DNA of 64,000 nucleotides. Origin: Paraburkholderia dilworthii (lineage in GTDB: Bacteria; Pseudomonadota; Gammaproteobacteria; Burkholderiales; Burkholderiaceae). The notes beneath the pieces were generated by a model that did no database searches, had not been told where the DNA came from, and saw nothing but the letters and a program-made list of their open reading frames with translations. Each line of letters opens with the position of its first letter. Within the stretch, counting starts at the first letter, position 1. The position numbers and the translations under genes were made by a program. Below are positions 1 to 9,047 of this stretch, piece after piece. Location of the stretch: positions 21,929-85,928 of the forward strand of contig NZ_AWZT01000033.1 in assembly GCF_000472525.1 (NCBI RefSeq), in the 5' to 3' direction.

Positions 1-1725
1 CACACGCCGGACGTGATGATGTGGAAGCCGGTGTTCTTCGGCGGAGAGATTGTGTGCTATGTCGGCGGGCATATTCACAACACGGACATGGGTGGCGCGG
101 TGCCGGCATCACTATCGCGCACGCTCACCGAAATCTATCAGGAAGGCATTCGTTTCGCGCCGACCAAAATAGTTCGCGCGGGCGTACTCGACGAAGCGTT
201 GCTCGAACACATGGCGATCAACGTGCGCGCGGCCGAGCAGAATCGCGGCGACCTCAAGGCGCAAATCGCGATGCTGATGACCGGCGAGAGACGTGTGCTG
301 GAAATCATCGAGCGCTTCGGCATCGACCAGTTTCGCGCGGGCATGGACGCATTGCTCGACTATTCGGAGGAGCAGGCACGCACGATTGTGCGAAGCATGC
401 CGGAAGGCGAATATTTTTTCGCCGAATATGCTGACGAAGATTCGGTCAACGGCAAGCCGCTGCGCGTCGCGCTAACGCTCACGGTGAAGGACGGCTCGCT
501 CGTGTTCGACTTCACGGGCAGCGATCCGCAGTTGAACTCGTCGCTGAATATGCCGACGGGCGGCAAGGAGCGCCATGTGCTCGCGCTCGTCGGCCTGAAC
601 TATGTCCTATATTCGCTGAATCCCGATTTGCTGCTCAACGCCGGCATGCTGAAAGTAGCCCGCTGCATCATGCCCGAAGGCACGATCATGAATTGCGTGC
701 CGCCGGCCGCCGTCGGTATGCGCAGCCTGACCGCAAAGGTCGCGCAGTACGTGACGTTCGGCGCGTTCTCGATGGTATGCCCGGACCGCTTGCCGGCGTG
801 TCCTGCTGGCGGCATGTCGATTCTCAACGTAAAGACTGTCGACCGTAACGGCCGCACAGTAATTGCGTCGATTGGACCTGTGGGCGGCGGCGCGGGCGGC
901 ATGGCGTCCGCCGATGGCTCGGACGCGTCGGGTGCGAATGTCGCGTTCCTGCGCAATACGCCGGTCGAAATCAACGAAGCGGAAGTGCCGATCCGCATCA
1001 CACGGTATGGCGTCGTGCCGGGCAGCGCCGGCGCCGGCAAATATCGCGGCGGACTCGGGACCGTGATGGAGTTTCGTGTGTTCTCGCCGGGCACGCTCGT
1101 GACGGCGCGCAATCGCGACCGCTCGCGCTTTGCCTCGTGGGGCGTATTAGGCGGCAAGGCGGGTGCCGTGTCGCGGTTTACCCGCAACCCAGGTACTGAC
1201 AGCGAAGAAGATCTCGGCGTGACCGACCTCGTGATGTGCGGCCCCGGCGACGTGATCCGTCTCGAAGGATGCGGCGGCGGTGGCTACGGTTATCCTTACG
1301 AACGCGATACGCAGAAAGTGTTGGAGGACGTGCGGCGCGGCTATCTGTCCGTCGATCAGGCGCGCGATCTGTATGGCGTGGTGCTGGCCGACGGCATGTT
1401 GGATGCGGACTCCACCGTGCGCTTGCGTGAAGCCGCGAGAAGCGCCGGGCAGCAGCGGCCAGCACGTCACTTCGACTATGGCGCACAGCGCAACGCATAC
1501 GAAGCGAAGTGGACCCGCGAGCGCTATGACGTTCTGACCGGCATTCTCGCTCGTGCGCCGGTCGTATGGCGGCATTTCCTCAAGCACAAAATTTTCGATG
1601 CGCTCGACGCAAGAGAAGCGGCCGGCACCTTGGCGCCGGGGCCGCAGGTGATCGCGCAACTGTATGACGAAGTGCTGCAACGCTATCCGCAGTTGCTCGA
1701 AACCAAGGCGTCGGCGAGCGCCTGA
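1..1725 (+). CDS. hyuB: Hydantoinase B/oxoprolinase family protein (5' partial)
   Basis: The reading frame is open from the first base, so the true start lies upstream of the window. The visible 574 residues look like the large HyuB subunit of ATP-dependent N-methylhydantoinase/acetophenone carboxylase-type enzymes, which open cyclic amides or carboxylate ketones together with HyuA. Supporting features are the N-terminal GGHIHNTDMGG segment, the FDFTGSDPQ stretch and the C-terminal glycine-rich GCGGGGYGYP motif, all typical of the family. HyuA is expected just upstream but is not seen. A family-5 binding protein gene follows on the same strand, which suggests uptake and ring opening of one substrate. 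The true substrate cannot be told from sequence. Confidence 0.9.
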   Translation, partial: HTPDVMMWKPVFFGGEIVCYVGGHIHNTDMGGAVPASLSRTLTEIYQEGIRFAPTKIVRAGVLDEALLEHMAINVRAAEQNRGDLKAQIAMLMTGERRVLEIIERFGIDQFRAGMDALLDYSEEQARTIVRSMPEGEYFFAEYADEDSVNGKPLRVALTLTVKDGSLVFDFTGSDPQLNSSLNMPTGGKERHVLALVGLNYVLYSLNPDLLLNAGMLKVARCIMPEGTIMNCVPPAAVGMRSLTAKVAQYVTFGAFSMVCPDRLPACPAGGMSILNVKTVDRNGRTVIASIGPVGGGAGGMASADGSDASGANVAFLRNTPVEINEAEVPIRITRYGVVPGSAGAGKYRGGLGTVMEFRVFSPGTLVTARNRDRSRFASWGVLGGKAGAVSRFTRNPGTDSEEDLGVTDLVMCGPGDVIRLEGCGGGGYGYPYERDTQKVLEDVRRGYLSVDQARDLYGVVLADGMLDADSTVRLREAARSAGQQRPARHFDYGAQRNAYEAKWTRERYDVLTGILARAPVVWRHFLKHKIFDALDAREAAGTLAPGPQVIAQLYDEVLQRYPQLLETKASASA

Positions 1726-1942
1726 CGCATGATGTCTGCGGCAGGTCGTCGGCGCAAAACGGCCGACCATGCAAATTGCCGCGTTGGCGGCGCAAGAACA
1801 GTCTGTTTATGCCGTCTGCTTTTTTTTGTCGGCGCTTTACGCGTTTTGTGCCGGCATACGATGCTGCTAACGAGACCTCGACACGCTTCTCGCCGCGTAC
1901 ACAACGTTGCCTGGATCATTTACATCTGCGGAGCCCATGAAC

Positions 1943-3514
1943 ATGAACGACGAAACGAATAACCGCGGCATCAGCCGCCGCGACATGATGCGCATGTTGG
2001 CCGGGACCGGCATGATGGTCGCGGGCGGCGGACTGCTGACCGCCGCCCCCGGCGCACTCGCCGCTGAAGTACCGAAGAAGGGCGGCAGCATTCGTGTCGC
2101 TTATGACGCGGGTTCCGTATCGGATACGCTCGATCCCGCCGCGGGTTCGACCGGCAGCGACTATATCCGCTTCTTCATGTTTTACAGCGGCCTGACACAG
2201 CTCGACGAAAGCCTGACGCCGCGCATGAACATCGCCGAATCCGTGTCGAGTACGGATGCGAAAACGTGGATCATCAAGTTGCGCCAGGGCGTAACCTTTC
2301 ACGACGGCAAGCCGCTCGCGCCCGCCGACGTGGTCTATTCGCTGATGCGTCACAAGAATCCTCAAACGGCCTCGCGCGTGAAGACACTCGCCGATCAGTT
2401 CGCAAGCGTGACGGCGAGCGGGCCGAACGAAGTGACGTTGACGCTGCAAGTGCCGAACGCCGACTTGCCGGTGATCCTGGCAACGCCGCAACTGGTGATC
2501 GTCAAGGACGGCACGACCAACTTCAACTCGGCGACCGGCACGGGCCCCTACAAGCTGAAGAGCTTCAGGCCGGGCGCGGGCACAATCGGCGTGCGCAACG
2601 ACAACTACTGGAAGCCGGGGCAGCCATATTTGGATCAGATCGAGTTGATCAGTATCAGCGACAACGCGGCTCGTGTGAGCGCGCTGCTCGCCGGCGACGT
2701 TCATCTGATCAACTCGGTTGACCCGCGCTCGACGCGCCGTATAGCGTCGACGCCGGGCTACGAAGTGAAGGAAACCAAGTCGGGTCTCTATACGGACCTG
2801 ATCATGCGTCGTGACAACACGCTCACCGGCAACCTCGATTTTGTGAAAGGCATGAAATACATGTTCGATCGCGAGCAGATTCGCTCCGCGGTCTTTCTCG
2901 GCTATGCGGTGATCGGCAACGACCAGCCGATTCCGCCGGGTCATCGGTACTTCAACGCTTCGTTGCCGCAACGCAAGTTCGACCTCGACAAGGCGAAGTT
3001 TTACATGCAGAAGGCCGGCGCGGTAGGCACCACCTTGCCGCCGATCTACGCCACGACCGACGCGAACGGCTCCGTTGAAATGGCACAACTGATTCAGCAA
3101 ACGGCCGCGAAGATCGGCGTGAACCTGAGCGTGAACCGTGTGCCCGGCGACGGCTACTGGTCGAATCACTGGATGAAGCATCCGCTCGGGTTCGGTAGCA
3201 TCAACCCGCGGCCGAGCGCGGATGTGCTGTTCACGCAGTTCTTCAAATCCGACGCGCCGTGGAACGAGTCGGGGTGGAAGGACCCGAAGTTCGATCAGTT
3301 GCTGCTGAGCGCTCGCGCCGAGACCGACGACGCGAAACGCAAGCAGATGTACGGCGAAATGCAGTCGCTGGTCACGGACGAAGGCGGCATCGGCATTCCG
3401 TCGTTTATCAGTCTGCTCGATGCGAACGACAAGCGCCTGAAAGGGCTCGGCTCGATTCCGACCGGCGCGATGATGGGCTTTTCATTCGCCGAATATGCGT
3501 GGTGGTCGGCCTGA
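1943..3514 (+). CDS. ABC transporter substrate-binding protein, family 5 (DppA/OppA-like), Tat signal
   Basis: A 523-residue periplasmic solute-binding protein of the peptide/opine/nickel class. The N-terminus carries a twin-arginine motif (ISRRDMMRM) followed by a hydrophobic stretch and an Ala-rich cleavage region, so it is probably exported folded. Family-5 features are the KGGSIRVAYD start of the mature protein and the FHDGKPLAPADVVYS motif. An ATG lies at 1937 as well, but GGAG at 1930-1933 is spaced 9 nt from the ATG at 1943 and only 3 nt from 1937, so 1943 is preferred. It is a clear paralogue of the protein at 13452-15032. No permease or ATPase genes follow, so the transporter core must be elsewhere. 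Confidence 0.9.
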   Translation: MNDETNNRGISRRDMMRMLAGTGMMVAGGGLLTAAPGALAAEVPKKGGSIRVAYDAGSVSDTLDPAAGSTGSDYIRFFMFYSGLTQLDESLTPRMNIAESVSSTDAKTWIIKLRQGVTFHDGKPLAPADVVYSLMRHKNPQTASRVKTLADQFASVTASGPNEVTLTLQVPNADLPVILATPQLVIVKDGTTNFNSATGTGPYKLKSFRPGAGTIGVRNDNYWKPGQPYLDQIELISISDNAARVSALLAGDVHLINSVDPRSTRRIASTPGYEVKETKSGLYTDLIMRRDNTLTGNLDFVKGMKYMFDREQIRSAVFLGYAVIGNDQPIPPGHRYFNASLPQRKFDLDKAKFYMQKAGAVGTTLPPIYATTDANGSVEMAQLIQQTAAKIGVNLSVNRVPGDGYWSNHWMKHPLGFGSINPRPSADVLFTQFFKSDAPWNESGWKDPKFDQLLLSARAETDDAKRKQMYGEMQSLVTDEGGIGIPSFISLLDANDKRLKGLGSIPTGAMMGFSFAEYAWWSA

Positions 3515-3611
3515 CAGCAGGCTGTCGCCGCAGTGATAGTTCCGAGGACCGGCTCGCGCGAGGGCCTCGCTGCCGAGTCGGTCTGCGTCGTAGCATTCAA
3601 TCGAAAATTCA

Positions 3612-4889
3612 ATGAAGCTAGATTCGTACTGGCTGGACACGGCCCCGGAATTCAAGGACGGCGCCGACGGTCCCGTGGAGGGCCACAGCGATGTCGTCGT
3701 GATCGGAGGCGGCTTTACGGGTTTATCAGCCGCGCTCGAACTTGCCACGCTCGGCACTTCGGTGACTGTGCTCGAGGCGGGGCGGATTGCGGGCCAAGCG
3801 TCGGGGCGAAATGGAGGGCAGTGCAATACCGGCGTCGCGCAGGACTTTGCTTCGCTCGCGGCGAGCGTCGGGCTCGAACAGGCGCGCGGGTTTTATCGTG
3901 CGTACGAAAGCGCGGTGAAGACGGTGGAATCGATAGTGACGCAGCATCGGATCGACTGCGATTTCGCACATTGCGGGAAGCTCAAACTCGCGGCGAAGCC
4001 GCAGCACTTCGAAAAGCTCGCGCGAACTTATGAGGTGCTGCACCGCGAAGTCGATCAGGATATCGAACTGATCGAGCCGTCACGCATGCGCAGCGAAGTG
4101 GGTTCGGATCGTTTTTATGGCGGACTGCTGCAACGCAATGGCGCGCAGATGCACATGGGCAAGTTCGGCGTGGGGCTTGCGCAGGCTGCGACGCGTCATG
4201 GGGCCCGCATCTTCGAGAATGCCGCCGTGACTCAGATCAAGCGCCTGGACGGCGGCCGTTTCGAGATCACGTCGGCACGCGGGGCCGTTGTGGCCGACAA
4301 GGTGCTGGTGGCGACAGGACCGTCGCGGCAAGGGCCGCTGCAATGGTTCCAACAACGGATGGCACCCGTCGGCAGCTTTATCGTAGTGACCGAGCCGCTT
4401 TCCACGGGGCAGCTGGACGCGCTTTTTCCCAAACGGCGCAACTACGTGACCTCGCTGAACATCGGCAACTACTTTCGCGTGACGCCAGATAACCGTCTGC
4501 TGTGGGGCGGGAGAGCCCGATTCGCTATGTCGGATCCGCGTTCGGATGCAAAGAGCGGCCACGTGCTGCAAGCCAACCTCGCGAAGTACTTTCCGGAACT
4601 GGCTGCGACGAGAATCGATTACTGCTGGGGCGGTCTCGTCGACATTACCGTGGACCGGCTTCCGCGTGCCGGACAGCATGACGGTCTGTACTATTCGATG
4701 GGCTACAGCGGGCACGGCGTGCAAATGTCCACGCATATGGGCCGGGTAATGGCGAGCGTGATGTCAGGCTCCGCCGATGCGAACCCGTGGCGCGCGCTGC
4801 CCTGGCCGGCTGTGCCGGCGCATGCCGCGCGCCGCTGGATGCTGCCGCTCGTTGGCGCTTACTATCGGATCCAGGACATTCTGCATTGA
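3612..4889 (+). CDS. FAD-dependent oxidoreductase, DAO family (PuuB/OrdL-like)
   Basis: A 425-residue flavoprotein with the dinucleotide-binding motif VVVIGGGFTG at about residues 28-37 and the ASGRNGGQ segment at about 60-70 that is typical of gamma-glutamylputrescine oxidase and pipecolate oxidase-like enzymes. These enzymes oxidise secondary or primary amines with oxygen or an acceptor. The C-terminal GYSGHGVQMSTHMG motif closes the FAD site. It lies 97 bp downstream of the binding protein gene on the same strand and may share its transcript. The amine or amino acid substrate is not determined. The closeness to AmaA/PuuB-type proteins is recalled from family knowledge. Confidence 0.85.
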   Translation: MKLDSYWLDTAPEFKDGADGPVEGHSDVVVIGGGFTGLSAALELATLGTSVTVLEAGRIAGQASGRNGGQCNTGVAQDFASLAASVGLEQARGFYRAYESAVKTVESIVTQHRIDCDFAHCGKLKLAAKPQHFEKLARTYEVLHREVDQDIELIEPSRMRSEVGSDRFYGGLLQRNGAQMHMGKFGVGLAQAATRHGARIFENAAVTQIKRLDGGRFEITSARGAVVADKVLVATGPSRQGPLQWFQQRMAPVGSFIVVTEPLSTGQLDALFPKRRNYVTSLNIGNYFRVTPDNRLLWGGRARFAMSDPRSDAKSGHVLQANLAKYFPELAATRIDYCWGGLVDITVDRLPRAGQHDGLYYSMGYSGHGVQMSTHMGRVMASVMSGSADANPWRALPWPAVPAHAARRWMLPLVGAYYRIQDILH

Positions 4890-4971
4890 CATCGCGCGGG
4901 CTCATCGCGAGCCGATCGGACAAGGTGCCTTTACAATTCAGCACTTCGATCCGACAAACGTGAAATGCGCG

Positions 4972-5373
4972 ATGAGATACCACTTTGCATTGATTCTTGC
5001 TGCGACCGCCGCAGCGAGTACTGCCGCGAACGCTCAGACGTCCGCGAACGGCGAGACCGCTGCGCTTCAGTGTGCGATTGGAAAAGTGACCGGTGTTGGC
5101 GGATCGGAGCAGAGCGTCCGCGAATATCTTGCGACGCCTGACAGGGACAAATACCGCTACCTCGCGGACAACCCGATTCAATGCCACGTTTCCGACGAGG
5201 GCCGCGCGTCCGCGTGTACGGGCATCACCACTCTCAGGCGCGAACAGGTTAGCGTGTACGATCAGATCGACAGTTCGATGATCGCCGTGGTTGCGCGCGT
5301 GGAACTCGATCACGGCACGTACCCTGTGCTTATCGCCGTGCCGAGGAAGGACGTGCAGTGTCAGGAGCAGTGA
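4972..5373 (+). CDS. Small exported protein of unknown function
   Basis: About 133 residues with a clear Sec signal peptide: MRYHFALILAATAAAS followed by an AxA-type cleavage region (ANAQ). The mature part has four cysteines (near mature residues CAIGK, CHVSD, CTGIT and the C-terminal QCQEQ), which could form disulfides in the periplasm. A GTG at 4960 in the same frame is an alternative start; neither has a convincing ribosome binding site. It follows the flavoenzyme by 82 bp. I do not recognise the family. Confidence 0.65.
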   Translation: MRYHFALILAATAAASTAANAQTSANGETAALQCAIGKVTGVGGSEQSVREYLATPDRDKYRYLADNPIQCHVSDEGRASACTGITTLRREQVSVYDQIDSSMIAVVARVELDHGTYPVLIAVPRKDVQCQEQ

Positions 5374-5430
5374 GCCGACTCTACTGGCAGGTTCTGCTGC
5401 CGCAATCCATATGACAAACGGAAACCGCAG

Positions 5431-6105
5431 ATGCAACCCGGATCCCAAATCGGTGCGCTTGGGAGCATTCCACGGAGCGTCTGGGTACTCGGCTGTGTGA
5501 GCCTTTTCATGGACATCTCGTCGGAGATCGTCCACAGCCTGCTGCCGATGTTCCTGATGATGAACCTCGGCGCGAGCGCGGCGACCATCGGCCTCATCGA
5601 AGGCGTTGCCGAAGCGACTGCCCCGATAGTCAAGGTGTTCTCCGGCGCGCTCAGCGACTACCTCGGAAACCGGAAGTGGTTGGCGGTGACCGGCTATGCG
5701 TTGGGTGCGTTGAGCAAGCCGCTCTTCGCGATTGCGCCGAGCGTCGGTGTGGTGGCGAGCGCGTGCGTCATCGACAGGATCGGCAAAGGAATCCGCGGCG
5801 CACCGCGCGACGCGCTCGTTGCCGACATCACGCCTGTCCACCTCCGAGGCGCCGCGTTCGGCTTGCGTCAGTCGCTCGATACCATCGGCGCGGTGTTGGG
5901 CCCGCTGTTCGCGGTGATCATCATGTCCGTGTGGGCGGACAACTTCCGGCTTGCGTTCTGGCTTGCCGTCATACCTGGCTTGCTAGCCGTCGCGCTGTTG
6001 ACCTTCGGCATCCGCGAGCCGGCGCGCGAAGCGGGCGCGAAACGCGTCAATCCGGTACGACGCGCTGAAGATCGACAGTTTCCGAAGGCCAGGCCTATCC
6101 GTTGA
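5431..6105 (+). pseudogene. MFS transporter, truncated after about six membrane segments
   Basis: The frame encodes 224 residues with a typical MFS first half: a membrane segment, the SDYLGNRKWLA loop 2-3 motif, and the DRIGKGIRGAPRDALVADI segment seen in a subgroup of burkholderial MFS proteins. Full proteins of this family have about 400 residues and 12 membrane segments. Here homology stops abruptly near NPVRRAEDRQFPKA (about 6090), exactly where the 3' end of the opposite-strand gene at 6095-6283 begins. The second half is absent from the window. This looks like a deletion junction, so the product is probably not a working transporter. A frameshift alone does not explain it, since the other two frames do not continue the fold. 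Confidence 0.7.
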
Positions 6106-6283
6106 GTTCTGCCACGAGGCGCGACAGGCGGGCGATGCGATTACGGTACATCGGTGCTTGCGGCGACTCTTTCAGATGTTCGAGGCGGTCGCGCCAATAG
6201 GTCGGCGGAAAAGGCTTTTGCGACGCCCACGCGATCACGCGCTCCAGGTGAACCAGCTCGTTTTCGAAGATGTGGTGGTGCAT
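6095..6283 (-). CDS. Small conserved-type protein, paralogue of 12644-12892
   Basis: A 62-residue soluble protein. The start ATG is preceded by a G-run (GGGGGG) with suitable spacing. Its pattern of an N-terminal E-LVHLERVI helix, then PPTYWRDRLEHL and a leucine-rich C-terminal helix is shared with the 82-residue protein at 12644-12892 (IAHLARVM ... PAAYWRVRLHQL ...), so the two form a small family within this window. Its 3' end overlaps the last 11 bp of the truncated MFS gene. Function unknown. The size and two amphipathic helices suggest a protein-protein interaction role, which is only inference. Confidence 0.6.
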   Translation of the reverse strand: MHHHIFENELVHLERVIAWASQKPFPPTYWRDRLEHLKESPQAPMYRNRIARLSRLVAELNG

Positions 6284-7107
6284 TGTTGAACCCCCCGTAG
6301 ATGGCCAGTCTGGTCTGCCCGCGGCGTCGCTAACAATCTGACTCCGCGTAGGGCTGCTAAAGCAGCTTATTTTCGCGACTCGTGACGAAAGGGCGAGCCG
6401 CCGCTGCTTGTCCCTCACGGGAGGCAACGGCGGCTGGATCAACCCCGCAGCGGATCGTCTGGTACATAGCCAAAGCATTTTCCGCCATGCAGTGCCACGC
6501 ATCGCGAGCCGCTCCTCTGTGAGAGCATTCGTCGCGATGTTTGGACACAGTCACTGCTACAACAACAGCACAGCCCTCTCTCAAGTCTGCTGCCAACGGC
6601 TACGTGCCGTTGGCGTGGATCGGCGCTTCATGTATTCGTTCGGATAACTAACCGGCACTTCGCGATGATGAGTGGCGATTGCTCGATCAGCGGCGTCGGC
6701 GGTCCGGTAACGGGCGCAGACAGGCCACGCCATACGTCGACACATTGCAGCGCGATCTCTGTTTGGTCTCTCAGGCTCCCGGTCTTTCGGACAGATTCGT
6801 TCGCCGCTTTGCGGCTATCGCGTCTGTATAAGCAATGGTCGTGCCACATTTTGAGATGGCCTGTGCTCGGGCGCATCGGCAAGTGAGGTTCGGCGATGCT
6901 GGTCGATCCCGTCCAGGTTGATGGTCTGATGTGGTCGTTTTCGTCCATCTGGTCATGCAGCGTGCGTAGTGGGGCGATTTCGTCCGCAGCGGGACGAAAC
7001 TGAATAATGCGGCGGGAGGAGCGGGAGGACCGGGAGAGGCGCAGCGGCTGATACGGGAAATCCGGCGCGGCAATGCGCGCCGCGCCGGACGAAAGCTGGA
7101 CAGGGGA
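6284..7107. other. Gene-poor 0.8-kb region with a strong hairpin
   Basis: No convincing gene. Two minus-strand frames (6357-6596 and 6628-6948) are open but lack recognisable families and good ribosome binding sites. The clearest structure is a perfect inverted repeat, GCCAACGGC at 6592-6600 and GCCGTTGGC at 6606-6614 with a 5-nt loop TACGT. It has no following T-run, so it is not an obvious terminator. The region lies next to the truncated MFS gene and may be part of the same decayed locus. Confidence 0.5.
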
Positions 7108-7833
7108 CTACGACTGCAAACTGACCTTGCTGTAAGTCAGCCGGCTCGGGCGCACGCGCATACGCAGGAGCGATACCAGAAAGCTGAAACCCGCCTGGTT
7201 CGGATCGATCACCGGCACATAGGCGCCGAGTGCTTCGCCGAGCAGGGTTGAGACGCGGCTCGCGACGTCCACGAAACCGGTGCATCCGAGAAGAATGGCT
7301 TGAGCGCCGTCGTCCTTGATCGCCTTCAGCGCCGCTTCGAAGGTGCGGACAATGACGACATCGATGTTCTCAAGCTGCGCGACCGGGCAGTCGATCGCGC
7401 GGATCGATGCGAACGTGTCCTCGATGCCATAGGTCTGCGGATGACCGCGCTGCATCGCAAGCGTGCTTTGCAGGATCGTGATGATCGAGAAGCGCTGGCT
7501 GAGCGCGAGGGCGGTGAACGCCGAAGCCGGAAAGCCGCCGATGATCGGAATGTCGATCACTTCGCGCGCGGCTTCGACGCCGCACATATCGAAGTCCGTC
7601 AACCAGATGCCGTCAAAACCGTCTTTCTCGATGGACTGCGCCAGTTCGACCACCGGCATGCCGTTTTGCAGCCAGTTCGTGCGGTTCTCGATATCGGGAT
7701 GACCTGCGGTGATGTTGCGAATCTCCACCTGCACGTCGGGCGGCACAACCGGCGCAATCGCTTTCATGATGCGGTCGTTGTACTGAGACGTGGCGACGGG
7801 CACGAGCACGCAGATGCGAATTGGTGAGTTCAA
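7108..7833 (-). CDS. Aspartate/glutamate/hydantoin racemase family protein
   Basis: A 241-residue Asp/Glu/hydantoin racemase superfamily member. These cofactor-independent enzymes use two cysteines. Here one is in TDFDMCGVEAA (about residue 83) and the other in ILLGCTGFVD (about residue 187), each in the expected sequence setting. The start is taken as TTG at 7833-7831, because it overlaps the stop of the upstream DUF917 gene in a TTGA arrangement and follows GGGAG at a short distance, which indicates translational coupling. It is the last gene of the operon begun at 11355. With HyuB and DUF917 it supports a hydantoin or related amide pathway. Confidence 0.85.
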   Translation of the reverse strand: MNSPIRICVLVPVATSQYNDRIMKAIAPVVPPDVQVEIRNITAGHPDIENRTNWLQNGMPVVELAQSIEKDGFDGIWLTDFDMCGVEAAREVIDIPIIGGFPASAFTALALSQRFSIITILQSTLAMQRGHPQTYGIEDTFASIRAIDCPVAQLENIDVVIVRTFEAALKAIKDDGAQAILLGCTGFVDVASRVSTLLGEALGAYVPVIDPNQAGFSFLVSLLRMRVRPSRLTYSKVSLQS

Positions 7834-9047
7834 GATGCGTCTCCCTTGCGTGCGGATTGCAGCGATTCGAGCGGCACGTAAGGGCCGAGGTAGCCAAGCG
7901 AGTTCAGCAACTGCATGAAGCTGTCGAGAATGAGGCCCGGTTGGCGTAGTTCGGCTTCGGCGCGCCAGGCGATCAGCGTCACGGGGCGTTTGCCGATTGC
8001 CGGATTGAGTGAACCGTCCGCGTTCAGGAGATCGCCGTTGCTGAAGATCGCCTGGCCTTCGCCGCCGACGAAATAAGCGACGCTGTCCGGCGCGAGCACG
8101 ACCGGCTGCGGACTCGCGCTGTCCCACACGAGCAGCGACTCGTTCTGATACATCACCGTATAGGTGTGCGCTCCGGCCTGAATACGAACCTTGCCGACGT
8201 CGAAGCCGCCGCTCGTGTCGACTTCGGCCGAAACCAGTTCCCCCGGCTCGGAGACCGCACGCGCGGCAAGCCCGCAACGTTCGACAAGGTAGCCGGTCAT
8301 CTGGCGCGCGCTGCTGATCTGCGCTGCCTGCATCGCACGCCCGAGATCCAGCGCGCGTGTCAGCGTGCCGCGAATCGGCGTTGCGCGGCCGATATCGGCC
8401 GGCGTCATCACCCACATTGCGAGTCCGCCGAACTGACCGAATTCGGGAGCGGCGACGACCGGGCGCATCATCTGTTCGACAATCGCCGACACGTCCCGTT
8501 GATGTGTCCGCGCGCCCTGGTTGCCGTCGCGCGGCGTCACGTCGAGTTCGACGCACAGACCACCCTGGCTCACGAGGAACGCCGGCCGCGGATCGATCTC
8601 GGCGGCAGCGAAGGTGAGCATTGGCAACGAGGGCACGGCGCGGCCAGCGCCGTCGGCGTCGATCACGGCAAGGCCGAGTTTTGCCGCCACCAGCGCGGCC
8701 ACCGTGAAGCCGAGCGCGCCGCTTTCCGGCGGCATCACGTAGGCGAGTTTCGTGGATTGCGACGCGAGCCGGGCCTGAACCTTCTGCACGGCGGTCACGG
8801 GGCCTAGCGGGTAGGTCGCCGAGTTGATCGCTTCAGGCGCGCCGAGATAGGCGACCATGACCGCCGCGCCCTCGGTGGCTTCATCGACGGAGACGACCTT
8901 GACCGTGTCCGTCGGGTAGTAGTCGCCGGCGACGAAATGCGCAGCCAGATGACGTGCGGATTCGATCGTGCCGCCCCCGCCGCTGCCAAAGAAAGCCCCG
9001 CCGAGCAGCAGCGGTTCCAGGTCTTCCCGGCGTAGGTCAAATGCCAT
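7830..9047 (-). CDS. DUF917 family protein (hydantoinase-associated)
   Basis: A 405-residue DUF917 protein. The GGAFFGSGGGGTI motif at about residues 16-28 is characteristic of the family. Members occur in hydantoin utilisation clusters, and one subgroup was described as S-methyl thiohydantoin desulfurases. The gene overlaps the end of the upstream regulator by 11 bp and its own stop overlaps the racemase start, so the three genes are tightly coupled. The actual reaction here is not settled. No signal peptide is visible, so it should act in the cytoplasm. Confidence 0.85.
   Translation of the reverse strand: MAFDLRREDLEPLLLGGAFFGSGGGGTIESARHLAAHFVAGDYYPTDTVKVVSVDEATEGAAVMVAYLGAPEAINSATYPLGPVTAVQKVQARLASQSTKLAYVMPPESGALGFTVAALVAAKLGLAVIDADGAGRAVPSLPMLTFAAAEIDPRPAFLVSQGGLCVELDVTPRDGNQGARTHQRDVSAIVEQMMRPVVAAPEFGQFGGLAMWVMTPADIGRATPIRGTLTRALDLGRAMQAAQISSARQMTGYLVERCGLAARAVSEPGELVSAEVDTSGGFDVGKVRIQAGAHTYTVMYQNESLLVWDSASPQPVVLAPDSVAYFVGGEGQAIFSNGDLLNADGSLNPAIGKRPVTLIAWRAEAELRQPGLILDSFMQLLNSLGYLGPYVPLESLQSARKGDAS

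Noticed and set aside
1916..3181. 421-residue open frame on the minus strand
   Set aside because: It is antisense to the family-5 binding protein. Its composition is Arg/His/Val-rich as expected for the complement of GC-rich coding DNA, and no family motif is seen.
3513..3526. GACAGC-AG-GCTGTC as a terminator of the binding protein gene
   Set aside because: The loop would be two bases and no T-run follows.
6357..6948. Two minus-strand frames (6357-6596 and 6628-6948) as genes
   Set aside because: No recognised family, no convincing ribosome binding sites and no clear coding bias. Kept only as part of the gene-poor region.
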